A stretch of DNA of 22,925 bases from the NCBI GenBank assembly GCA_024231375.1, contig JAAEQP010000799.1:1-22925 (forward strand), written 5' to 3'. A program made the position numbers and the translations under genes. The notes below the pieces were generated by a model. The model saw only the letters and a program-made list of their open reading frames with translations, had not been told where the DNA came from and searched no databases. Below are positions 15,879-22,925 of this stretch, piece after piece. The stretch comes from a bacterium (GTDB lineage Bacteria > Hydrogenedentota > Hydrogenedentia > Hydrogenedentiales > SLHB01). How positions within the stretch are numbered: the stretch's first letter is position 1; each line of letters begins with the position of its first letter.

Positions 15879-16664
15879 ATGGAAGTGATCATTCGCGATT
15901 CGCGTGAGAAGGCCGTATCGCTGACGGCCGCCATCGTCGCGCGCGCCGTCCGCGCGAAGCCCAATATGGTCCTGGGTCTCGCCACAGGGCGCACCATGGA
16001 AAAGGTGTACAAGATTCTGGTGGAACTGTACGAAGACGACGGGCTGGATTTCTCGCTGGCACGGACGTTCAATCTCGATGAATACGTGGGTCTGCCGCCG
16101 GAGGATCCGGCCTCGTACCGGCATTACATGAACAAGCACCTGCTCCATCAAGTGAACATCGACAGCCGCAACACCCACCTGCCCGACGGCACGGCCGAGG
16201 ATCTGGACGCCGAGTGCGCAACCTACGAGCGGGCCATCCAGGAGTGCAACGGCATCGACCTCCAACTTCTGGGCATTGGCCGCACGGGACACATCGGGTT
16301 CAACGAACCCCTGTCCGCCATGCAATCGCGCACCCGGGTCAAGGCGCTGGCCCCGGGCACCGTCGAGCAGAACGCGCCGCTCGTGGGCGACGATAGGCCT
16401 TTCCCGCGCCGCGCCATCACCATGGGAGTCGGCACGATTCTGGAATGCAAACGGTGCGTGTTGCTTGCTACCGGCGAGGAGAAGGCCGAGGTCATCGCCA
16501 AAGCCGTGGAGGGTCCCGTGACCTCCATGATCTCCGCGTCAGCCCTGCAGCTTCATCCGCGGTGTACGGTCATTGTGGACGAGGCGGCTGCGTCGCTTCT
16601 GGAAAACACCGACTACTACCGCTGGGTCTTCGAGAACGAACCCGAGTGGCAGGAGTACCAATAG
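15879..16664 (+). CDS. nagB: glucosamine-6-phosphate deaminase
   Basis: A 261-residue cytosolic enzyme converting glucosamine-6-phosphate to fructose-6-phosphate and ammonia, the step that sends amino sugars into glycolysis. Family motifs are in order: LGLATGRTM (32-40) for phosphate binding, FNLDEYVGL (64-72) with catalytic D67, and LGIGRTGHIGFNEP (131-144) with H138 and E143. At position 136, where E. coli has Asp141, this protein has Thr; the RTGHIGFNEP form is, from memory, common in Bacteroidetes-type NagB. FNEP is followed by LS rather than the frequent GS. The ATG is preceded by GAGGGAG at 15864-15870. The next gene begins 18 bases after the stop, so they are likely cotranscribed. Confidence 0.93.
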   Translation: MEVIIRDSREKAVSLTAAIVARAVRAKPNMVLGLATGRTMEKVYKILVELYEDDGLDFSLARTFNLDEYVGLPPEDPASYRHYMNKHLLHQVNIDSRNTHLPDGTAEDLDAECATYERAIQECNGIDLQLLGIGRTGHIGFNEPLSAMQSRTRVKALAPGTVEQNAPLVGDDRPFPRRAITMGVGTILECKRCVLLATGEEKAEVIAKAVEGPVTSMISASALQLHPRCTVIVDEAAASLLENTDYYRWVFENEPEWQEYQ

Positions 16665-16682
16665 ATTGGGGGGACGTGCGGA

Positions 16683-18467
16683 ATGCGTTCGATCCGTCAT
16701 GTGGCACGCGGCGTGAACGCACCGTGCCTGCTCTTCGCCATCGTGGGGCTACTGGTATGCCATACAGGCTGGACCGCGACAGGCGCGGCCGACGCCGCGG
16801 GGGCGTCGAGCTCCCTCGACAGAGAGAAGGAGTTGGATTCAACCATGTCCAAATCGCCCATCGACTTCGCCAAATTCTACGCCTATGACGAACTGTGCAG
16901 CCACATCCGCGACCTGGTGGCGCGGCATCCCGAGCTGGCGTCGGTACGCACCATAGGGACCAGCCCGGAGGGCCGCGACCTGCTGCTCGTGGAGATCACG
17001 AATCCTGAGACGGGTCCGGCGTCTGAGAAGCCTGTGTTCCTTGTTCACGGCAACATCCACGCGGGCGAAGTGTCGGGATCGACATGCGCGCTCTATCTCA
17101 TTCACCGCCTGCTCAACGCGCCGAAGGATGACGCACAGACCCAACGGCTGCTGGATACCATCGCGTTTCACATCGTGCCGCGTGTCTGTCCGGACGGCGC
17201 CGAGGAGATCCTCACGCAAGACCGGCAGGTGCGGAGCCGCCGCACCTTCGAGAAGGTCAAGAACTGCATCTGGCCCGAAGACCTCAATGGCGACGGCCGC
17301 ATCCATCAGATGCGCATTGCCGACCCCAATGGCTCCCTCTTCGCGCCTGACGACGAACCGCGCCTGCTTGTTCCGCGGTCGCCGGGGGACGAGGGCGGCA
17401 CGCGGTACCGTGTGACCACCGAAGGGATGATTCACGATTGGGATGGCGGTCCGTGGGACGGGCCGGCGCTGGACCACTACGACTTCAACCGCAACTGGGC
17501 CGCGAACTGGCTTCCCCAACATCAGCAAGCCGGCGCGGGCAACTACCCCTTCAGCGAACCCGAGGTCCGCGCGCTGGCCGACCACGTATTGGCCACGCCC
17601 ACCATCTTCGGCATGTTCGGATTGCACAACGGGACCAACGCGATTCTACGTCCGCCAACGTCGGGCGGCGATGGCGCCATCAACAACAACGACATTCTGG
17701 CGTTTCGCCGCCTGGCCGCCGTGGGCGCGGACATGACGGGGTTTCCCGCCAAAGCCATCCACGAATACCGGAACGTCATGGCCCAGCCCATCAGCCTGCA
17801 CGGCACCTTCACGGAATGGGGCTACTACCATTGCGGATTGTTCGCCATGGAGATTGAGTTGGGGAATCTCTACAACGGCGTCGGCTACACAACCGAAGAA
17901 CTGTTCGCCATGACACCCGAGAAGGACCGCGAGCGGGACCGGAAATGTCTCGAATGGCACGACGCCCATCCATCGGACCAAGTGTTCGCCGACTGGCAAC
18001 CTTTCGACCACCCGCAGCTTGGCCCGGTCGAGATCGGCGGCATCCGGCCGGAGGGACTGTACAACGTGGTGCCAGAACAGCGGATCGACGTGTGGCAGAA
18101 GACCTGCCGGTTCACGCTGGCCCTGGCCGAACGTGGCCCGCGCCTCGAGTTGTCCAACGTGGCGAGTGAAGCCATGGGCGGAGGCCTCTACCGTGTGCGA
18201 TGCCGCGTGGCCAACGAAGGTTATCTCCCGACGCATGTAACATCTCTGGGTGCGGGACTCGGCCACATGGAGGCCGTGCAAGTCGAAGTAGATCGTGAAG
18301 GGGACGTCGAGTTCGTGGCGGGCCGTAACCGAGTCGACATTGGTCACCTGGGCGCGTCGGCGTACCAGGACCTGGAATGGATCGTGAAACCGGGTGATGG
18401 CGCGTCAATCCGTATCACGGCCCACGCGGCCCGTGCGGGTGTGGCTCATGCGGCCGTGACGTTCTGA
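16683..18467 (+). CDS. secreted M14-family zinc carboxypeptidase
   Basis: A 594-residue protein with an N-terminal export signal (core APCLLFAIVGLLVCHTG, residues 13-29). The M14 domain begins near residue 58. Zinc ligands are seen in HGNIHAGEV (H126 and E129) and in FGLHNGTNAI (H315). DFNRNW (267-272) and AMEIELGN (387-394, with the catalytic-type Glu) are also family marks. An insertion at about 197-262 contains DLNGDGRI and DWDGGPWDG, which look like calcium loops and recur in long M14 enzymes of environmental bacteria. The last 130 residues form a beta-rich domain. The enzyme should trim C-terminal residues from peptides or peptidoglycan stems outside the cytoplasm. GGGGGGA precedes the start. 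A second in-frame ATG at 16845, behind AAGGAG, would give a form without the signal. Confidence 0.85.
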   Translation: MRSIRHVARGVNAPCLLFAIVGLLVCHTGWTATGAADAAGASSSLDREKELDSTMSKSPIDFAKFYAYDELCSHIRDLVARHPELASVRTIGTSPEGRDLLLVEITNPETGPASEKPVFLVHGNIHAGEVSGSTCALYLIHRLLNAPKDDAQTQRLLDTIAFHIVPRVCPDGAEEILTQDRQVRSRRTFEKVKNCIWPEDLNGDGRIHQMRIADPNGSLFAPDDEPRLLVPRSPGDEGGTRYRVTTEGMIHDWDGGPWDGPALDHYDFNRNWAANWLPQHQQAGAGNYPFSEPEVRALADHVLATPTIFGMFGLHNGTNAILRPPTSGGDGAINNNDILAFRRLAAVGADMTGFPAKAIHEYRNVMAQPISLHGTFTEWGYYHCGLFAMEIELGNLYNGVGYTTEELFAMTPEKDRERDRKCLEWHDAHPSDQVFADWQPFDHPQLGPVEIGGIRPEGLYNVVPEQRIDVWQKTCRFTLALAERGPRLELSNVASEAMGGGLYRVRCRVANEGYLPTHVTSLGAGLGHMEAVQVEVDREGDVEFVAGRNRVDIGHLGASAYQDLEWIVKPGDGASIRITAHAARAGVAHAAVTF

Positions 18468-18521
18468 ATGTGACCCAAATGAAGACCATGACCGTTCGTC
18501 ATGACAGGAGACATCCGAATC

Positions 18522-20411
18522 ATGCAGTACGTGCTGACGATCACCGTGTGCGCCGTGCTCCTCGCGTCCCGCGCTTGGGCTGAGGAGAGCGAGCCGAAGT
18601 TCATCGACCACGGTGTCGCGGCCGCGGTGTCTGAGTCCCGGGGCGTCATCGCCGCCGCCACATCCGACGGAACACCCGTCATTGCGGCCATGTCCTACGA
18701 CATCTACGAAGGCGCGTCCCGGACCTCGCTGCTCCTCATCGATCCGGCCACCGGCGCTACGGAGCAGTTCTGGTATCCCAAGAAGGACGCCCCCAGCGCG
18801 CCCGATTTCAGTCTGATGACTTCGGCAGCGGGCCGGTTCTATGTGATGCTGGGCGATGTGTTCCTTGAATTCGACCTGGACGAACGGCGCTGGTCGTTCG
18901 ATGAGGACCCCGGCAAGGGAACGGCCATGTCCTTCGGTGAGGGCCCCGACGGCACGATCTACGCGGGCACCTATCCGAACGCCCATCTTCTCGCCTTCAA
19001 TCCCGAATCGCGGATACTCACGGACCTTGGCCGTTTCGATCCGATTGAGAAGTACCCCTCGTCATTGGCGGTCGATGACGCGGGCTGGGTCTACGCAGGC
19101 ATCGGCACGGCGCGCGCCAATGTGGTCGCCATCAACACGGCGACGAAGGAGCGGCGGCAGCTCGTGGAGGAAACGGACCGCGGCACGGGGACCGGGTACG
19201 TGTACCGCGCGTCAGATGGCATGGTCTACGGCCGGTTACCCGGCAAACCGACGTTCCGCCTCCACAACGGCGAAGCCGAGCCGGTCGACCCGCCCCCCGC
19301 TCCGGTGCCGACCCGGAGCATCAGTTGGGGACGGATGGTCGCGGACTTTCCCGGAGGCGGGAAGATCGCGGCGTTCAGCATTCCGAACAAGACCCTTGCC
19401 ATCGAGGCTGCAGATGGCACGCGACGCACCCTCTCGTTCGACTACGAATCAGCCGGCGCAGGCATCACATCCATGACGGTTGCGCCCGACGGGACCGTGT
19501 ACGGGTCCACGTGCCATCCGTTCCGCCTGTTCCGCCTCGCGCCCGGTACTGGGGCGATTGAGAACCTCGGTGGGCTGAGCGCCGTCGGGGGCGGCAACTT
19601 CGCGGGGCTCGACGTGCGAGGAACGACTGTCTACGGCGGCGAATACGCGGGCGGACGGCTATACGCCTTCGACACCACGAAGCCCTGGAACGATTCCGAC
19701 GACGCGGAGGCGAATCCGCGGATGCTGGTCCAGTACAAGCGCGACGTCTGCCGGCCGCGCACGGCGTTGGCCCATCCCGACGGGCGCCACGTGCTGTACG
19801 CAGGGTTCGCGGGATACGGATTGGTGGGCGGCGGCATCGGCATTTGGGACGCCGAGACCAATGAATCAACGCTGTTGGCCAATGCGGAGGTGTTGCCGGG
19901 GCATAGCGTCATCACGCTCGACGCGCTGCCCAACGGCGACGTCGCCTGCGGCACCAGCATCGACACGCCGGGTGGCGCCACGCCCGTGGCCGACACGGGA
20001 CGCGTGCTCGTTCTCGACTGGCAAACGCGTACGGCGGCGTTCAGTCTCGAGCCGGTCCCCGGCGCGCGGGACGTCAACTGCGTTGCTGTCAGTCGCGATG
20101 GCCGTGTGTTCGGCATCACAAACACGTCGTGCCTATTCGCGCTGGACGTTGTCGGCGAGCAGGTGACCGCCACCGCGGATGTGAGTGGCTACGGCAATCC
20201 GGTACGCCCCGACCAGTCCCTCTTCTTCAGCCCGAACGGCCGCCTCCTGCTCCTCCTGAACAAGACACTGCTTGAGGTCTCGCCTTCAGACCTGTCGGTG
20301 CGTGAGTTGGCCAAGCTTCCCGAGGCGGCGGGCGCAGGCGTGGCCCTCAGCAGGGACCGCGTGTACTACGCCGTGGGCGCCCGTATACGGAGTTGCCGCG
20401 TGCCCGAGTGA
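18522..20411 (+). CDS. secreted beta-propeller protein (SMP-30/NHL-like), function unknown
   Basis: The product is 629 residues from the ATG at 18522, which is followed by a typical signal peptide (MQYVLTITVCAVLLASRAWA). AGGAG lies 11 bases before it; the upstream ATG at 18501 has no such signal. The mature protein is long runs of short strands with blade-like repeats: MSFGEGPDGTIYAGTYP, LAVDDAGWVYAGIGT, MTVAPDGTVYGSTCHP, VAVSRDGRVFGITN and LFFSPNGRLLLLLN. The number of blades suggests two propellers or one large one. No catalytic residue set is clear; roles in ligand binding or lactone/ester hydrolysis are both possible. It starts 33 to 54 bases after the carboxypeptidase stop, in a likely operon with nagB. 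Confidence 0.7.
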   Translation: MQYVLTITVCAVLLASRAWAEESEPKFIDHGVAAAVSESRGVIAAATSDGTPVIAAMSYDIYEGASRTSLLLIDPATGATEQFWYPKKDAPSAPDFSLMTSAAGRFYVMLGDVFLEFDLDERRWSFDEDPGKGTAMSFGEGPDGTIYAGTYPNAHLLAFNPESRILTDLGRFDPIEKYPSSLAVDDAGWVYAGIGTARANVVAINTATKERRQLVEETDRGTGTGYVYRASDGMVYGRLPGKPTFRLHNGEAEPVDPPPAPVPTRSISWGRMVADFPGGGKIAAFSIPNKTLAIEAADGTRRTLSFDYESAGAGITSMTVAPDGTVYGSTCHPFRLFRLAPGTGAIENLGGLSAVGGGNFAGLDVRGTTVYGGEYAGGRLYAFDTTKPWNDSDDAEANPRMLVQYKRDVCRPRTALAHPDGRHVLYAGFAGYGLVGGGIGIWDAETNESTLLANAEVLPGHSVITLDALPNGDVACGTSIDTPGGATPVADTGRVLVLDWQTRTAAFSLEPVPGARDVNCVAVSRDGRVFGITNTSCLFALDVVGEQVTATADVSGYGNPVRPDQSLFFSPNGRLLLLLNKTLLEVSPSDLSVRELAKLPEAAGAGVALSRDRVYYAVGARIRSCRVPE

Positions 20412-20424
20412 GCGCGGTACCCTG

Positions 20425-20454
20425 TGGACGAAACCGCGGAACTCGGGGTACAAT
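20425..20454 (+). promoter_or_regulatory. possible promoter of the S15 hydrolase gene
   Basis: TACAAT (20449-20454, five of six) follows TGGACG (20425-20430, four of six) with an 18-base spacer. It sits in the gap before the hydrolase start at 20549. Confidence 0.4.
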
Positions 20455-20548
20455 CTCGGTGTTCAACGGCTGCGAGAGTTGCTTCTGGGGTAGGGACTCG
20501 GGGACCCCTGTGTTGCGGCCGCGTGTCGCGAATCGACAGGAGAATGGT

Positions 20549-22855
20549 ATGTGCTTCGTCCGCAGGGGCTCTGTGTTGCTTTGTATCGTGCTGGCATCAA
20601 TGGGGTTGGCCATCCAAGCCAACGCCGCCACCATCACCCTGACGGGTACCGTCACCGAGACCGGCACAGGCGATCCGGTGATAGGCGCCACCGTGTCGGC
20701 CACGCGCGCGGACTACCTGGGCACTACGCAATCCGACCAGCCCATCACCGTGGAAGTGTCCGTCGCGACCAACGCGTCCGGGCAGTACACCATTAGCATT
20801 GACGACGGCACACCGGATCTGGACCGGGTGCTGGTCTACACGCGGTCACTCACCCACTTCAATGAACTGTACGACGACGTCGCGACGTCCGGGGCCACGC
20901 CGACCTACGGTGACACGCAGCAGGCCGGCGTTGTGGAGGTCAATTTCACGTCGAGCGTGACGGGCATCGATTTCGTGTTGGAGGATGCGGGTTCTGGCAT
21001 GACGACCTACATGGTCGAAATGTCAGACGGGGTGCGATTGGCGACGGATGTGTATGTGCCGCCGGGAACGGGCCCGTGGCCCACGATGCTGTATCGCACG
21101 CCCTACGGAAAAGACACCGACGCGGTGGGTACGTGGCCGAGTTGGGTGGCCCGTGGTTATGTGGTGGTTTCGCAGGATATCCGCGGCAATTACGGGTCGG
21201 AAGACATCTTCCGCGCCTACTATGACGACGGTTGGGGCGCAAACAGGGACGGATACGAAACGGTCGAGTGGATTCGGGCCCAGAGCTGGAGCGACGGTGA
21301 CATCTGCACCCTCGGCGGGTCGGCGCGCGGCATTTCGCAGAATTTCCTGATGGGCAGCATTCCCCCAGGCTTGGTGTGTCAGCACATCAATGTGGCCGCG
21401 TCGAACATGTACACGCAGGCCATGTTCCAGGGCGGCGCATTCCGCAAAGCGCTGACCGAGAACTGGATGGATGGGCAAGGCCCCGCGGCCCGCGCGTACC
21501 TCGAAAGCGACATCAAGACCCGACCCCATTCGGACGACCCCTACTGGGACTACATGCGCCCCGAGACGCGGTACGGGGCGGTGACGTGGCCGACGGTGAA
21601 CCAGGGCGGGTGGTACGACATCTTCCTGCGTGGAACCATCAACAACTTCCTGTACCTTCAGCACAACGGCCAGCCCGGCTCCGACGGGAACCACAAGCTC
21701 ATCATCGGGCCGTACGGCCACGGCGCGCCTCAGAGTAGTTTCGCGTGGCCCGACGGATGCACGAACTCGGGCGCGGCATATCAGAGTTCCGCGGCGTGGA
21801 GCGACTACTGGGTGAAAGGCATCGATACGGGCGTAATGGATGACCCGCCGGTGGCCTATTACATGCTCGGCGATGTCACCCAACCCGCCGGGCCGGGCAA
21901 TGAGTGGCATTTCGCCAACGATTGGCCCGTGCCCGCGACCGAGGTGCCCTTCTACCTCCACGCGGGCGGCGTGTTGAACAACGTGCCGCCGGACGGCATC
22001 GAGGCCGCCGACGTATACGACTACGACCCGACCGACCCGGTCCCCACCCTCGGCGGCGCGAACTTGACCATCTCGCGCGGTCCCTACGACCAAGCCAGCC
22101 TGGAGGCCCGCGACGATGTCATCGTATTCACTACACCGGTGCTCACGGAGCATGTGGAGATCACGGGGCAGGTGACGGTGGTGCTGTATGCATCGAGTTC
22201 AGCGTTGGACACCGATTTCACGGCGAAACTGTGCGACGTTTATCCCGACGGACGGTCCATGCTGGTCTGCGACGGCATCATCCGGGCGCGCCATCGCAAC
22301 ACACAAGCCACGGACGAACTACTGACGCCGGGCCAGGCCTACGAGTTCACCATCGACCTGTGGGAAACGTGCATCGCCTTCAACGTGGGGCACCGTATCC
22401 GGCTGGCCATCTCTAGCAGCAACTACCCGCGGTTCCACGCGAATCCGAACACGGGCGAACCGTTCAACCAGGAGACGACGACGGTGGTGGCCACGAATTC
22501 GCTGTTCCACCAGATTGGTCAGGAGTCGCACCTGCTGCTGCGCGTGACGGGACCCGATGCCGACGTGAACGGCATCCCCGATCCCGCCGACCTCGACGGC
22601 GACGCCATGGTGGATACTTTTGAGTGGCGCATCATCCGCGACAACCCGTCGGATGGGATCGTCACGTTGGAGGACGTCCTCGGGACGGACGACTACGACG
22701 GCGACGGCCACACCAATGCGACGGAACACATGAGCGGCACGGACCCGCTGATAGCCGACGGCGCCTTGCCAGCGGCGGGGGTCCTGGCGACCGTGATGCT
22801 TGCGCTGCTGATGATTGGGGTCGTTGCGGTGGCGAGGAAGCGAGCACGGGCGTAG
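20549..22855 (+). CDS. secreted S15/CocE-type hydrolase with calcium stalk and C-terminal anchor or sorting tail
   Basis: The product is 768 residues from the ATG at 20549, chosen for AGGAGA at 20538-20543 and the signal peptide behind it (residues 1-26). Residues 29 to about 145 form a carboxypeptidase-regulatory-like beta domain. An alpha/beta hydrolase follows: FEATURES of the CocE/X-Pro peptidase family are YVPPGTGPWPTMLYRTPYGK, SQDIRGNYGSE, nucleophile S258 in GGSARG, acid D357 in GGWYDIF and H391 in GPYGHG. A PepX-C-like jelly roll spans about 500-690. Near the C-terminus are TSP3/EF-hand-like Asp-rich repeats (DADVNGIPDPADLDGDAMVD and DDYDGDGHTNATE). From residue 740 comes LPAAG, a hydrophobic helix and RKRARA. 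The enzyme should cleave esters, amides or Xaa-Pro bonds at the cell surface; the substrate is unknown. Confidence 0.82.
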   Translation: MCFVRRGSVLLCIVLASMGLAIQANAATITLTGTVTETGTGDPVIGATVSATRADYLGTTQSDQPITVEVSVATNASGQYTISIDDGTPDLDRVLVYTRSLTHFNELYDDVATSGATPTYGDTQQAGVVEVNFTSSVTGIDFVLEDAGSGMTTYMVEMSDGVRLATDVYVPPGTGPWPTMLYRTPYGKDTDAVGTWPSWVARGYVVVSQDIRGNYGSEDIFRAYYDDGWGANRDGYETVEWIRAQSWSDGDICTLGGSARGISQNFLMGSIPPGLVCQHINVAASNMYTQAMFQGGAFRKALTENWMDGQGPAARAYLESDIKTRPHSDDPYWDYMRPETRYGAVTWPTVNQGGWYDIFLRGTINNFLYLQHNGQPGSDGNHKLIIGPYGHGAPQSSFAWPDGCTNSGAAYQSSAAWSDYWVKGIDTGVMDDPPVAYYMLGDVTQPAGPGNEWHFANDWPVPATEVPFYLHAGGVLNNVPPDGIEAADVYDYDPTDPVPTLGGANLTISRGPYDQASLEARDDVIVFTTPVLTEHVEITGQVTVVLYASSSALDTDFTAKLCDVYPDGRSMLVCDGIIRARHRNTQATDELLTPGQAYEFTIDLWETCIAFNVGHRIRLAISSSNYPRFHANPNTGEPFNQETTTVVATNSLFHQIGQESHLLLRVTGPDADVNGIPDPADLDGDAMVDTFEWRIIRDNPSDGIVTLEDVLGTDDYDGDGHTNATEHMSGTDPLIADGALPAAGVLATVMLALLMIGVVAVARKRARA

Positions 22856-22876
22856 AGGGGATTGGAGCGGTCGTCG

Positions 22877-22894
22877 CGTGACCTGCCGGTCACG
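22877..22894 (+). terminator. hairpin after the S15 hydrolase gene
   Basis: CGTGACC and GGTCACG form perfect 7-bp arms around TGCC, 22 bases past the stop codon. There is no T-run after it, so it could be a terminator needing other factors, an RNA-stabilising stem or an operator of the next gene. Confidence 0.45.
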
Positions 22895-22925
22895 TCGGTG
22901 GCGCGCCCGGAGACCACGCCAAAGC

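Noticed and set aside
1..22925. tRNA, rRNA, CRISPR array, insertion sequence, prophage or defence genes
   Set aside because: I looked through the gaps and both strands by eye and found no cloverleaf-like segment, regularly spaced repeats, transposase motif or known defence domain.

Overview
This window is GC-rich, densely coded bacterial chromosome with sixteen protein genes and no tRNA, rRNA, CRISPR array, insertion sequence or phage gene that I could recognise. Gene content points to a free-living heterotroph outside the well-studied phyla. The clues are many secreted beta-propeller and hydrolase proteins, thrombospondin-type-3 (TSP3)-like Asp/Gly calcium stalks, a C-terminal LPAAG-helix-basic tail, a fused NfnAB, a three-gene proton-pumping transhydrogenase and a plasmalogen-type enzyme. 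This looks like the PVC/Hydrogenedentota/Lentisphaerota neighbourhood, but that placement is an inference from style, not from a marker gene.

Layout. 1-4.1 kb: the 3' part of a DMT/EamA transporter (+), a secreted ChbG/YdjC-type deacetylase with a calcium-binding tail (-), then a divergent metal pair, a ZIP metal importer (-) and the manganese exporter MntP (+). A dyad-symmetric site overlaps the mntP promoter. A strong bidirectional hairpin terminator at 4104-4133 closes this part. 4.1-12.5 kb: a minus-strand redox and lipid block. In transcription order it holds a YhhN/TMEM86-type lysoplasmalogenase, fused NfnAB, PntAA, PntAB, PntB, and a long acyl-CoA dehydrogenase with its own near-consensus promoter. 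Two different transhydrogenase machines (cytosolic electron-bifurcating and membrane proton-coupled) therefore sit side by side.

12.8-22.9 kb: secreted proteins of probable polymer or glycan turnover. Two minus-strand genes (a GH43/GH32-like propeller protein and a Cys-rich propeller protein) diverge from a plus-strand run of nagB, a secreted M14 zinc carboxypeptidase, a secreted SMP-30-like propeller protein and a secreted S15/CocE hydrolase with a membrane-anchor or sorting tail.

Working together: the flanking genes take up and deacetylate or degrade extracellular amino-sugar and peptide material, and NagB feeds glucosamine-6-phosphate to glycolysis. The central block balances NADH, NADPH and ferredoxin and handles fatty acyl and ether lipids. 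Nothing here is clearly an undescribed defence or mobile system. The points most worth a second look are the Nfn+Pnt pairing, the PntB proton-channel His-to-Asn replacement, the LPAAG C-terminal tail, two intergenic palindromes and a family of short GTCCC/TATGGGAC words in intergenic DNA.
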